Below are positions 8,638 to 16,650 of a DNA stretch of 64,000 nt, piece by piece (position 1 is the stretch's first letter; every line of letters begins with the position of its first letter). Below the pieces are notes generated by a model. That model did no database searches. It saw only the letters and a program-made list of their open reading frames with translations, and was not told where the DNA came from. Made by a program: the position numbers and the translations under genes. Source of the DNA: Amorphoplanes digitatis (GTDB lineage Bacteria; Actinomycetota; Actinomycetes; Mycobacteriales; Micromonosporaceae); NCBI RefSeq assembly GCF_014205335.1, contig NZ_JACHNH010000001.1, positions 1,364,001 to 1,428,000 on the forward strand. The letters run 5' to 3'.

Positions 8638-8907
8638 GTGGAGCACATCAGCGGAGAGCTGCTCAGCGCAGCCGTTGCGGTTGTCGGCGGGCTCGGCCTC
8701 AGCGGCCTGGTACGCGCCTGGATCCGCCACCGCACAAGACTTCAGGTGGAACGCGAGCGGTCGGCCCGGGCCGTCGCGCGCGCCACGGGCCTGGCCCGGA
8801 TCGCCAGGCGGCACGAGACGGTTCTCATCGACGAGAAGGACCAGGACGGCCACCGCGTGGTGGAGATGCGCGGCCCGGCCGGCGGCTCCCGGAAGGAAGC
8901 GGCGTGA
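8638..8907 (+). CDS. Small single-pass membrane protein, first gene of sigma-factor operon
   Basis: 89 residues from a GTG with GGGAGA 5 bases upstream. One hydrophobic helix near the N terminus (about 8-25, LLSAAVAVVGGLGLSGLV) is followed by a basic, Arg-rich region and an acidic-polar tail. Its stop overlaps the GTG start of the ECF sigma gene (GTGA), so the two are translationally coupled. Position suggests a partner of the sigma factor, possibly a membrane tether, but there is no recognisable anti-sigma zinc motif or domain. This small gene would easily be missed; the coupling is the main support. Confidence 0.6.
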   Translation: MEHISGELLSAAVAVVGGLGLSGLVRAWIRHRTRLQVERERSARAVARATGLARIARRHETVLIDEKDQDGHRVVEMRGPAGGSRKEAA

Positions 8908-9479
8908 GCATCCTGCACTCGCGGGCAGGCGACGACGCCGCCACGGCCGCGAAGCTTCGCACGGCGGCGCTGGACGCGACGTTCACCGGCTTCGTCCACG
9001 AGCACCACCTGACGGTCAAGCGGTTCCTGCGCCGGCTGGAGGCGGACGGCGGGATGGTGGAGGACGTGACTCAGGAGGCCCTGATGGCGCTCCGGGACAA
9101 GTGGGCGGACGTGCAGGACTACCGGGATCCGCGGGCCTGGACCCTGCGGGTCGCCCGCAACATCCTGCGGGACCACCAGGGTAGTCGCGGCCGGCGACGG
9201 GTCCTGTTCTTCGACGACCTCAGCATGCCCGAGATTCCCGCACCGACCGACCCGGAGGAGGCCGACGAGCGGCTCGCCGGATGGATCCAGCTGCTGCCCA
9301 CCAGGATGGGCGAGGTGATCAGCATGTCGCTCGCGGGCCTGCCCGACCGGACCGTCGCCCTCGAGCTCGGAATCTCGCACAACACCGTCCGCGACACCAA
9401 GAAGAAGGCCCGCAGGAAGCTCCAGCAGCTCGCGGAGGCGGACGGATTCATCACCCCGGCCGGGCGGAGGCGCACATGA
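8904..9479 (+). CDS. ECF-type RNA polymerase sigma factor
   Basis: 191 residues with sigma-70 region 2 (about 28-88: FVHEHHLTVKRFLRRL, VEDVTQEALMALRDKW, DPRAWTLRVARNILRDHQ) and region 4 (about 128-178: LPTRMGEVISMSLAGLPDRT, VALELGISHNTVRDTKKKARRKL). This is the minimal two-domain extracytoplasmic-function layout. The GTG start is embedded in the stop of the upstream small membrane gene, with GGAAGG just before it. The stop in turn overlaps the ATG of the PAS-EAL gene (ATGA). Such sigma factors direct polymerase to a small stress or signal regulon. The usual anti-sigma gene is absent, and a signalling EAL protein takes its place. Confidence 0.88.
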   Translation: MSILHSRAGDDAATAAKLRTAALDATFTGFVHEHHLTVKRFLRRLEADGGMVEDVTQEALMALRDKWADVQDYRDPRAWTLRVARNILRDHQGSRGRRRVLFFDDLSMPEIPAPTDPEEADERLAGWIQLLPTRMGEVISMSLAGLPDRTVALELGISHNTVRDTKKKARRKLQQLAEADGFITPAGRRRT

Positions 9480-11338
9480 ACCTCGACGACATCCTCGAGC
9501 TCGCGGCCGCCCGTACGCCTTCGTCCCTGGACCGGGCCCGGGCCCGCCGGGCCGCCGAGCGGGTGCTGCGGGAACACGCCGAGGCGACCGCCGAGGGCCG
9601 CAACCTGCTCGGCGACCTCGACGTGGAGGACGTGCTGGCCCCCGACGCCGACGAGGCGACCCGGATCACCCGGGCGGCGCAGTCGGCCAAGACCGGCTGG
9701 ATCAAGTGGACGACGGCGACCGGCGAGCTGACCTGGTCGGACGAGATGTCGCGGCTGTTCGGCTACCCGGCCGTGACCACGCATCTCCCGGTCGACACCC
9801 TGATCAAGGGGGTGCACCAGGAGGACTTCACCCGGGTCAAGGAGCTGGTGGAGCAGGGCTGGCGTGACCAGGTTCCGCAGGAGTTCAGCTTCCGGGTGCT
9901 GCGCGCGGACGGCGCCATGCGGTACGCCGGCTGCCTGGTGGAGCTGCTCAGCGACGACGGCCGGGAGCCGACCGGCATCGTGGCGACCGTCCGGGACATC
10001 ACCGGCCAGGAGCTCGAACGGCAGGAGATCGACCGCCGCCGCCGGCGGCGCGAGACCGAGGCCGCCGACCTGCCCGGCCGCGACCCGGTCAGCGGCATGC
10101 TCGGCCGGGACCGGTTCACCGACGAACTGGACCGGGTGGCCCGCGGCGGGCAGGGCACGCTGCTCGTCGTGGCCGTGGAACCCGACCGGGCGCTGTCCGA
10201 GGCGCAGAGCGAGCAGGTGGCCCGGACGGTCGCGCGCATCCTCGACGAGATCACCGACAGCGGCGACCTCTGCGGTGCGCTGGGCTCCGGCGAGTTCGGC
10301 ATGGTGCTGGGCGACGTCGGGCACGCGCGGGCGGTGGCCGGGGCGGTGCTGGAATGCCTGCATCAGCGCCCGACCCTGACGATCTCCACCGGGGTGCGGC
10401 TGCGCGCGTGGGCCGCCCTGGTGCCGTTCGCCCGCGCGGACCGGGCCAGCGGCCAGGACCTCCTGCTCGACGCGGGCTGGGCCTGGCGGGAGGGTCGGCG
10501 CGGCGGCGACATGCCGGCCGAGCTGCCCGGCCCCCGGGAGGCCGGCACGCGGGAGGCCGCCACCCGCCGGATGATCGCGGCGATGGTCGCCGACGACCGC
10601 CTCTGCCTCCACGCACAGGCCATCCTCGACCTGGCCCTCAACGAGATCACCCGGCACGAGATCCTGGTCCGGGTCCTCGACGATAACGGACGCCCGGAGC
10701 TGCCGGCGGCCTTCCTGGCCGTCGCGGAACGCTACGACCAGATCGGGGCAGTCGACCAGTGGGTGGTCGAGCACAGCCTGGCGCTGATCGGGCAGGGGCC
10801 GCAGACCTCGCACCACCAGATCAATCTCTCCGGGCGCACGCTGTCCCGGCCGGGGCTCGCCGAGTTCGTGATCGAGGCCCTCGACCGTTACGGCGTCGAC
10901 CCGCGGACGATCACGTTCGAGATCACCGAGTCGGCGGCCGTCGACAACCTCGCCGCCGCGGCCGAGTTCGCGGCCGGGGTGCGCAGCCGGGGCTGCGGGC
11001 TCGCCCTCGACGACTTCGGCACCGGGCACTCGTCGCTGATGCTGCTCAAGTACCTGCCGATCGACCTGGTCAAGATCGATGGTGACTTCGTGACCGGGCT
11101 GCGCCGCTCGGCGTTCGACCGCATCGCCGTCCGGCACGTGGTGCAGATGTGCCGGGAACTCGGCGTACGGACGGCCGCGGAGTTCGCCGAGGACGCCGCG
11201 ACGGTGGAACTGCTCCGCGACATGGGCCTCGACTTCGCACAGGGGTACGCCATCGCGCGGCCGCTGCCCATGGCGGGTACGCCGGTCGCGGCCGAGGCGC
11301 CCGCGCGCTCCGCGGCGGCGGAGCGGGCCACCGGCTGA
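9476..11338 (+). CDS. PAS - degenerate GGDEF - EAL signalling protein
   Basis: 620 residues, apparently cytoplasmic. The PAS fold (about 72-180) contains a WSDEMSRLFGY segment and ends TVRDITGQELERQEI. A GGDEF-like domain (about 195-340) has GSGEF (270-274) where active cyclases have GG(D/E)EF, so cyclase activity is unlikely. The EAL domain (about 365-600) keeps Glu395 in an EIL triplet, N450, E482 in FEITES, DDFGTG (512-517), K533 in VKIDGDF and the FAQGY tail. The usual EGVE loop reads EFAED. Most metal- and substrate-binding positions are therefore present, and c-di-GMP hydrolysis or binding is plausible. Translational coupling (ATGA) to the ECF sigma gene suggests they act in one circuit. 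Confidence 0.85.
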   Translation: MNLDDILELAAARTPSSLDRARARRAAERVLREHAEATAEGRNLLGDLDVEDVLAPDADEATRITRAAQSAKTGWIKWTTATGELTWSDEMSRLFGYPAVTTHLPVDTLIKGVHQEDFTRVKELVEQGWRDQVPQEFSFRVLRADGAMRYAGCLVELLSDDGREPTGIVATVRDITGQELERQEIDRRRRRRETEAADLPGRDPVSGMLGRDRFTDELDRVARGGQGTLLVVAVEPDRALSEAQSEQVARTVARILDEITDSGDLCGALGSGEFGMVLGDVGHARAVAGAVLECLHQRPTLTISTGVRLRAWAALVPFARADRASGQDLLLDAGWAWREGRRGGDMPAELPGPREAGTREAATRRMIAAMVADDRLCLHAQAILDLALNEITRHEILVRVLDDNGRPELPAAFLAVAERYDQIGAVDQWVVEHSLALIGQGPQTSHHQINLSGRTLSRPGLAEFVIEALDRYGVDPRTITFEITESAAVDNLAAAAEFAAGVRSRGCGLALDDFGTGHSSLMLLKYLPIDLVKIDGDFVTGLRRSAFDRIAVRHVVQMCRELGVRTAAEFAEDAATVELLRDMGLDFAQGYAIARPLPMAGTPVAAEAPARSAAAERATG

Positions 11339-11344
11339 GCCACG

Positions 11345-11373
11345 AGGGCCGGCACCGGGGAGGTGCCGGCCCT
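11345..11373. terminator. Terminator hairpin between convergent genes
   Basis: Perfect 12-bp stem AGGGCCGGCACC/GGTGCCGGCCCT with loop GGGGA. It lies 6 bases after the PAS-EAL stop and 29 bases before the stop of the converging gene. Confidence 0.8.
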
Positions 11374-11402
11374 CCCTGTCGGGAAGCCGGCTTCCAAGCC
11401 CG

Positions 11403-11969
11403 TCAGCCGCTCGCCTCCACAGGCAGCGGAGTCCGGCCGACGCCGAGGAAGATCTCCCGCAGCTCGGTATCGAAGCCGGCGAAGCCCAGTTCCTCGCGAG
11501 CGGCCACGGTGAACTCGACCTCCGCCACCCGGCACGCTACGACGAGGTCGCCCGGAAAGGTGGCGTCCGCCGCCACCGCGTCCCGGTACTGCGCGGCGCC
11601 CTCTGCCAGCGCACCGACGGCCTTGACCAGTGCGAAGGCCGCACGGATCGTCGGTGGATGCGCGACGAGTGCTACCTCGGAGCGCAGCCCGAACGTCCGG
11701 GTGACCGCCTGTCCGCCGTCGACGTGGCGGCGGGGGGAGACCGCGGACGCGTCCATCACCTTGGATCGGGGCGACAGCAGGGCCGAACGCCATTCCCGGG
11801 CCGAGGTGAGGAAGGCGGCGAAGATCTTCCGGCGCTCGTCGTTCGACCGCGCCGCGTGCTCGCGGGCCAGCGCCCGCCGTTGATACCCGGCCGAGAACAG
11901 GGAGCCGGCGACCACACCGGACAGCACGCCGACGGCTCCGATCAACGCGGCCAGAACCTGTGGAGTCAT
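11403..11969 (-). CDS. Single-pass membrane protein, unknown function
   Basis: 188 residues. The N terminus is a single hydrophobic helix (about 5-25, LAALIGAVGVLSGVVAGSLF) followed by a basic stretch with YQRRALAREHAARSNDERR, so the protein is probably N-out/C-in with a cytoplasmic helical domain. The rest is Ala-rich and helical, with no motif I recognise. The ATG at 11969 is chosen because GGGAG lies about 10 bases upstream; longer frames upstream have no support. It is divergent from the TAXI lipoprotein gene. Confidence 0.65.
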   Translation of the reverse strand: MTPQVLAALIGAVGVLSGVVAGSLFSAGYQRRALAREHAARSNDERRKIFAAFLTSAREWRSALLSPRSKVMDASAVSPRRHVDGGQAVTRTFGLRSEVALVAHPPTIRAAFALVKAVGALAEGAAQYRDAVAADATFPGDLVVACRVAEVEFTVAAREELGFAGFDTELREIFLGVGRTPLPVEASG

Positions 11970-12039
11970 CGTCGCAGTGCTCCCATCGTGTGCTGATCGT
12001 CGGCGGTGACACCGAGCTGTTTGTCCGTACCATCTGAGC

Positions 12040-12975
12040 ATGGTGCTACCGCTCAGCCGGCGGGTGGTGCTGCTGGCTGCCGGAGGTCTGCTCGCGGGCT
12101 GCTCCCGGCAGCCCGAGGCCGGCGAGGTCCGGCTGCGGCTGGCCACCGGGCCGGCGGGCGCGGTGTATCGGCGCATCGGCGGCGCGCTTGCCGAACGCAT
12201 CACCGAGCAGGTGCCGGGCGTCACGGTGACCACCGTGCCGAGCGGGGCTTCCACGGACAACATCCGGATGCTGCGGGCCGGCGAGGTGCACCTCGGACTG
12301 TCGAGCCTGGACGCGGCGGTCACCGCAGACGGCAGCGTGCCCGAGGGGCTGTCCGCGGTGTGCCGGCTCTACGACAGCCACCTGCACCTCGTGGTCATGG
12401 CCGGCTCGGACATCGACGATTTCGGGGACGTCGAGGGCAGGCGCGTCTCGCTGGGCGCGCGGGACTCGGGCACCGAGTTCACCTCGCTGCGGGTGCTCAA
12501 GCTCGGACGCGTGAACGTCGACGGCCGGTACCTGAGCCAGGCCGAGTCGGCGGCGGCGCTGCGCGACGGCGGGCTCGACGCGATGTTCTCCCTGACCGGC
12601 GTGCCGACGCCCGCGATCGCGGACCTGGCGCAGCGGCATCCGGTCCGGCTGATCCCGCTGGGCGGGCAGGCGGACGCGCTCGTCACGGCGTACCCCAGCT
12701 CATACACCCCGGCCACGATCTCGGCGACCGCCTACGCCGGGGTGCCGGCCACCCGCACCGTCGCCGTGCCGAACGTGCTGCTCGCGCGCAACGACCTGCC
12801 CCACGACCTGGTCTACTCCATCACCGAGACCATCTTCGTGCACACCGGCTCGATCGCGTCCGGCGCCGAGGCCGTGCCGGAGGCGTGGCAGATCAATGTG
12901 CGTACCGGAATCTCCACGGCCTCGATCCCGCTCCATCCGGGCGCGGCGGCCTGGTTCCGGGACCGCAAGCGCTGA
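12040..12975 (+). CDS. TAXI-family (TRAP-associated) solute-binding lipoprotein
   Basis: 311 residues. The lipoprotein signal ends in LLAGC (lipobox Cys at about residue 21). The mature part matches the TAXI family of TRAP-type extracellular binding proteins: LATGPAGAVYRRIGGALAERI near the start, then TTVPSGASTDNIRML, LGLSSLDAA and LGARDSGTEFTSLRVL. TAXI proteins bind glutamate-like or dicarboxylate ligands. No TRAP membrane subunit is adjacent. Instead the gene runs tail to tail, 4 bp apart, into the histidine kinase of the tct-linked two-component system. It may present ligand to that kinase; this is inference from position. Confidence 0.85.
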   Translation: MVLPLSRRVVLLAAGGLLAGCSRQPEAGEVRLRLATGPAGAVYRRIGGALAERITEQVPGVTVTTVPSGASTDNIRMLRAGEVHLGLSSLDAAVTADGSVPEGLSAVCRLYDSHLHLVVMAGSDIDDFGDVEGRRVSLGARDSGTEFTSLRVLKLGRVNVDGRYLSQAESAAALRDGGLDAMFSLTGVPTPAIADLAQRHPVRLIPLGGQADALVTAYPSSYTPATISATAYAGVPATRTVAVPNVLLARNDLPHDLVYSITETIFVHTGSIASGAEAVPEAWQINVRTGISTASIPLHPGAAAWFRDRKR

Positions 12976-12979
12976 CCGG

Positions 12980-14386
12980 CTACGCCGGATCCGGTACGGC
13001 GGGCAGGGTGACCACGGCCGCGAAGCCGTGCCCGGAGGAGTCCGCACGCGGCAGGCCCTCCTCCAGCCGCAGCTCGCCACCGGCCGTCCCGACCAGGTCG
13101 GCGCAGATCGCCAGCCCCAGGCCGGTACCGGGCACGTTCTGGTGCCGCGGCGACCGCCAGAACCGCCACAGCGCCTGCGCCCGCTCGGACGCGGGAAGAC
13201 CCCGGCCGTCGTCCCGGACCGCGATCATCACGACGCCCCCGGCGGCCTCGGCGCTCACCTCGACCGCCCGCGCGTCCGACAGCCGCAGCGCGTTGCTGAT
13301 CAACTCGTCGAGGACGCTGCCCAGCCCGCCCGGCGGCTCCAGCAACCACAGCCCGGGCGGCACGTCGACCGCCAGCGTCTTGCCCGCCATCGCCGTCAGC
13401 GCACGCCAGCGGCCCAGCCGGATCGCCAGCACCGCGTCCAGCTCCACCGGCGAGGCGGTCCGCATGCTCTCCATCCGCGCACTGGCCTGCAGCGCGTTGA
13501 GCATCCGCTGCATCGCCGTCATCTCGTCGACGGCGACGTCGTAGACCTGCCGGCCCTCGCCGGCCGGCGACAGATGCGGTTCGAGGCTCTCCACGGCGAG
13601 CCGGAGGCTGGTCAGCGGGTTTCGTAGCTGGTGCGACGCGTCGGAGACGAAGGCACGCTGGCGCTGCGCGGCGTTCTCGACCGCGTCCATCATGGTGTTG
13701 AACGACCCCGCCAGCCGCCGCAGCTCGGCCGGGCCGGCCTCCGCGTCCGCGCGGGTCGTAAGGTCGCCCCGGGAGATCCGCGAGGTCGCCGCGTCCAGCT
13801 CCCGCACCGGCCGCAGCACCCACGCCGACACCGGCCAGGCGACGGCGACCAGGGCGATCAGCGGCAGCAGCCCGAGCCCGGCGAGCTGCGCCCAGCGCAC
13901 CAGGATGCGATCGCGCGTCCGCGACAGGTCGGAGATCGTCACCACGGCGCCGACGACCTCGCTGTCGCGGCCGACCGGCTCCGCGACCACCAGCGCGGAG
14001 TCGTGCCACGGCGCCCACTCCCCGGACGGCTCGGACCTCGCACCGGCCAGCGCCGCGGTCACGGTCCGGGGCAGCGCCGGCTCGGACCGCGCCGCCTCCC
14101 GGTACGCGCCGGCCGGACCGACCAGCACCGAGCCGGACGTGTCGATGACCGCGACCGGGATGCCGTACAGCTCGTGATAGCGGGTCAGCTCCTGGTCGAG
14201 CGCCTCGGTCCGCCCGGTCGACAGCGCCGTCTCGGCCAGGGACGCGAACCGGTCGATGTCGCCCAGCCGGTCGACGTAGACCTCCTGCATCTCCCGCTCG
14301 GCGACGGTGACGCTGAGCGGCACCCCGAGCGCCGCGACGAGCAGCACGGCGAGGGGGACAAGGACGATGAGCAGCCGGCGGTGCAC
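12980..14386 (-). CDS. Sensor histidine kinase, TctE-like
   Basis: 468 residues. Transmembrane helices lie at about 5-27 and 166-190 and flank an extracytoplasmic sensor of about 135 residues. A HAMP-like segment follows at about 190-240. The dimerisation box FVSDASHQLRNPLTSLR has phospho-acceptor His252, and the ATPase domain has the N box (DELISNAL), G1 (DDGRGLP) and G2 (GTGLGLAI). It begins 6 bases after the response-regulator stop, so the pair is one transcript. Divergence from tctCBA indicates a TctDE-type system controlling tricarboxylate or related carboxylate uptake. Confidence 0.9.
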   Translation of the reverse strand: MHRRLLIVLVPLAVLLVAALGVPLSVTVAEREMQEVYVDRLGDIDRFASLAETALSTGRTEALDQELTRYHELYGIPVAVIDTSGSVLVGPAGAYREAARSEPALPRTVTAALAGARSEPSGEWAPWHDSALVVAEPVGRDSEVVGAVVTISDLSRTRDRILVRWAQLAGLGLLPLIALVAVAWPVSAWVLRPVRELDAATSRISRGDLTTRADAEAGPAELRRLAGSFNTMMDAVENAAQRQRAFVSDASHQLRNPLTSLRLAVESLEPHLSPAGEGRQVYDVAVDEMTAMQRMLNALQASARMESMRTASPVELDAVLAIRLGRWRALTAMAGKTLAVDVPPGLWLLEPPGGLGSVLDELISNALRLSDARAVEVSAEAAGGVVMIAVRDDGRGLPASERAQALWRFWRSPRHQNVPGTGLGLAICADLVGTAGGELRLEEGLPRADSSGHGFAAVVTLPAVPDPA

Positions 14387-14392
14387 GGCGGC

Positions 14393-15076
14393 CTAGCCGA
14401 TCAGCTCCGGCTGGTCGGCCAGGAGCCGATAGCCCACCCCGTGTACGGTGCGGATGAGCCCGCCCCGGCCGAGCTTGTGCCGCAACGCCGCGATGTGGGT
14501 GTCCAGGGTGCGGGTGGTGGACTCCCAGGTCGCGCCCCAGATCTGGTCGATGATGACGTCGCGGCTGACCACGTTCGGCGCCCGCCGGGCCAGCAGCAGG
14601 AGCAGCTCGAACTCCTTGCGGGTGAGCGCGACCGGCGTGCCGCCGACGGTGACCTCGCGGGTGCCGACCCCGATGCGCATCGGGCCGAGGACGAGCGGCT
14701 CGCCCGGGTGGCACAGGGCCCGGGCGCCCCGGGTGCGCCGCAGGACGGCGTCGATCCGGGCCAGCAGCTCGGCGACGCCGAACGGTTTGACGATGTAGTC
14801 GTCGGCGCCGGCGCGAAGGCCGCGGACCCGCTCGTGCTCCTCCGACCGCGCGGTCACGACGATGACGGCGGTCTCCGGCCGGTCACGCAGCCGGCGAATC
14901 ACGTCGAGCCCGTCGCCGTCGGGCAGGCCGAGATCGACGAGCACCACTTCGGACGGTGCGGCCACCGCGGCCTCCGCGGCGGTGGCGGCGCGGTGCACCT
15001 CGAAGCCGGCCTGGGCCAGAACGGTCACCAGACCCCGCGCCACGCGGTCGTCATCCTCGATGACGGTAATCCGCAT
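14393..15076 (-). CDS. OmpR-family response regulator, TctD-like
   Basis: 227 residues. The receiver domain has the acidic pocket IEDDD (about 6-10), phospho-acceptor Asp48 in VLVDLGLPDGDG, and the IVKPFG lysine motif. The C-terminal winged helix (about 130-220) contains LTRKEFELLLLL, VSRDVIIDQIW and RTLDTHIAALRHKLG. The ATG at 15076 gives the canonical MRITVIEDD opening. A GTG at 15115 would add 13 atypical residues. No ribosome site precedes the ATG, but a good -10 hexamer lies 8 bases upstream, so the mRNA is probably leaderless. It is partnered with the downstream histidine kinase. Confidence 0.9.
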   Translation of the reverse strand: MRITVIEDDDRVARGLVTVLAQAGFEVHRAATAAEAAVAAPSEVVLVDLGLPDGDGLDVIRRLRDRPETAVIVVTARSEEHERVRGLRAGADDYIVKPFGVAELLARIDAVLRRTRGARALCHPGEPLVLGPMRIGVGTREVTVGGTPVALTRKEFELLLLLARRAPNVVSRDVIIDQIWGATWESTTRTLDTHIAALRHKLGRGGLIRTVHGVGYRLLADQPELIG

Positions 15077-15084
15077 ACCGGCAG

Positions 15085-15112
15085 ATTCTAGTTCTTGGGA
15101 TTCCTCTGACAC
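15085..15112 (-). promoter_or_regulatory. Promoter of the two-component operon
   Basis: Read on the minus strand, GTGTCA (15112-15107) is followed after 16 bases by TAGAAT (15090-15085), close to the housekeeping sigma consensus. The -10 lies 8 bases before the regulator ATG, predicting a leaderless or nearly leaderless transcript. Confidence 0.6.
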
Positions 15113-15173
15113 CACCCGCGTTCTCGCCGGTCAAGACTGAGGCGATGCCCGCATCGAACCAGGAGGCCGCACC

Positions 15174-16196
15174 ATGAGAATGATCAGCAGGCACCGGCTC
15201 GCCGCGCGGGTGTTCGCCGCGGTCGGCGTCGTCTCGCTCGTCGCCGCGTGTTCCGACGACGGCGGCACCGGGGGCGACGGCGGGGCGGCCGGCTACCCGG
15301 ACCAGAACATCACCATCGTCGTGCCGTTCAGCGCCGGCGGCCCGACGGACACCGTCACCCGGATGATCTCCGAGCCGATGGCGAAGGCGCTCGGCGGCAA
15401 GATCGTCGTCCAGAACGTCGAGGGCGCGGGCGGCACGGTCGGCGCCGGCGAGGTCGCGCGGGCCGAACCCGACGGCTACACGGTGCTGATGCACCACATC
15501 GGCATGTCCACGGCGCCCGCCCTGTACAAGGACCTGGGCTACCAGCCGCTCGAGGACTTCGAGACGGTCGGGCTCGTCACCGAGGTGCCGATGACGATCG
15601 TCGCCCGCAAGGACTTCGAGCCCGCCACGTTCCAGGACCTGGTGACCTACGTGAAGGCGAACGCCGCCAAGGTCACCCTGGCCAACGCCGGCATCGGCGC
15701 CGCGTCGCACCTGTGCGGCCTGCTGTTCCAGTCCGCCGCCGGCGTCAAGCTCCAGGAGGTCCCGTACGAGGGGACCGGCCCCGCCCTGACCGACCTCGTC
15801 GGCGGCCAGGTCGACTTCATGTGCGACCAGACGACGAACACCACCGGCCAGATCTCCGCCGGCGCGGTGAAGGCGTACGCGGTCACCACACCGGAGCGGG
15901 TGAAGAGCCTGCCCGACCTGCCGACCACGGCCGAGGCGGGGATGCCTCAGCTACAGGTCAGCGTCTGGCACGGCCTCTACGTCCCGGACGGAACGCCGCC
16001 CGAGGTCGTACAGAAATTGTCCGACGCGCTGAAGGTGGCGCTGGCCGACCAGGCGGTCATCGACGCGATGGCGAAGCTCGGCACCGCGCCGGTCCCGGCC
16101 GCGGACGCGACACCGCAGGCGCACCGGGCCCACCTCGAGGAGCAGCTCGGCACCTGGGCGAAGGTCATCTCCGACGCCGGGGTCAAGGCCTCCTGA
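15174..16196 (+). CDS. tctC: Tripartite tricarboxylate transporter substrate-binding lipoprotein
   Basis: 340 residues of the TctC/Bug family. The lipoprotein signal ends LVAAC (Cys at about 26), then a Gly/Asp-rich tether. The domain opens YPDQNITIVVPFSAGGPTDTVTR, the typical Bug N-terminal loop, and includes VVQNVEGAGGTVGAGEVARA and GGQVDFMCDQ. It captures a carboxylate (citrate or a related acid) outside the membrane and delivers it to TctA/TctB. GGAGG lies 8 bases before the ATG. It is the first gene of a tightly packed tctCBA operon divergent from the TctDE-like regulators. Confidence 0.93.
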   Translation: MRMISRHRLAARVFAAVGVVSLVAACSDDGGTGGDGGAAGYPDQNITIVVPFSAGGPTDTVTRMISEPMAKALGGKIVVQNVEGAGGTVGAGEVARAEPDGYTVLMHHIGMSTAPALYKDLGYQPLEDFETVGLVTEVPMTIVARKDFEPATFQDLVTYVKANAAKVTLANAGIGAASHLCGLLFQSAAGVKLQEVPYEGTGPALTDLVGGQVDFMCDQTTNTTGQISAGAVKAYAVTTPERVKSLPDLPTTAEAGMPQLQVSVWHGLYVPDGTPPEVVQKLSDALKVALADQAVIDAMAKLGTAPVPAADATPQAHRAHLEEQLGTWAKVISDAGVKAS

Positions 16197-16197
16197 G

Positions 16198-16647
16198 GTG
16201 GAACGCCGACGGTCCGTCCCGGACATCCTCGCCGGGAGCCTCTTCGTCGTGATCGGCGGCGCCTTCGTGGTGGGGTCGCTCGGCTACCGGCTGGGCGACC
16301 CCGTGCGGATGGGCCCCGGCTACTTCCCGCTGCTGGTCGGGGCGATCGTCGCCGCGCTCGGCCTGGCGATCATCGTCAAGGGGCTGGTCGCCGGCGAGGT
16401 GCTCCCGTTCGGGCCGGTGCCCTGGCGCGCGGTCGCCGCCATCGTCCTCGCGATCCTGTTCTTCGGATTCGCCATCCGGCGCCTCGGGTTCGTGCCGACC
16501 TCGGCGGTGACCGCGCTGCTCGCCACCCTGGCCAGCCCGCGGGTGCGGCCGCTCACGGCCGTCGCCGTCGCCGCCGGGCTGACCGTCGCCGCGACCCTCA
16601 TCTTCGTCATCGGACTCCAGCTGCGGATCCCGCTGTGGGGCTCGTGA
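16198..16647 (+). CDS. tctB: Tripartite tricarboxylate transporter small membrane subunit
   Basis: 149 residues with four hydrophobic helices (about 10-28, 41-60, 78-95 and 120-140), as expected for TctB. The family hallmark GPGYFP is present (about 40-45, MGPGYFPLLVGAI). The GTG start is 1 base after the tctC stop, with GAGG overlapping the stop. It acts with TctA as the membrane part of the transporter. Confidence 0.9.
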   Translation: MERRRSVPDILAGSLFVVIGGAFVVGSLGYRLGDPVRMGPGYFPLLVGAIVAALGLAIIVKGLVAGEVLPFGPVPWRAVAAIVLAILFFGFAIRRLGFVPTSAVTALLATLASPRVRPLTAVAVAAGLTVAATLIFVIGLQLRIPLWGS

Positions 16648-16650
16648 GGC

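Noticed and set aside
12040..12975. TAXI gene as part of a TRAP transporter
   Set aside because: No DctQ/DctM-like membrane genes in the window; the adjacent permeases are of the Tct type.
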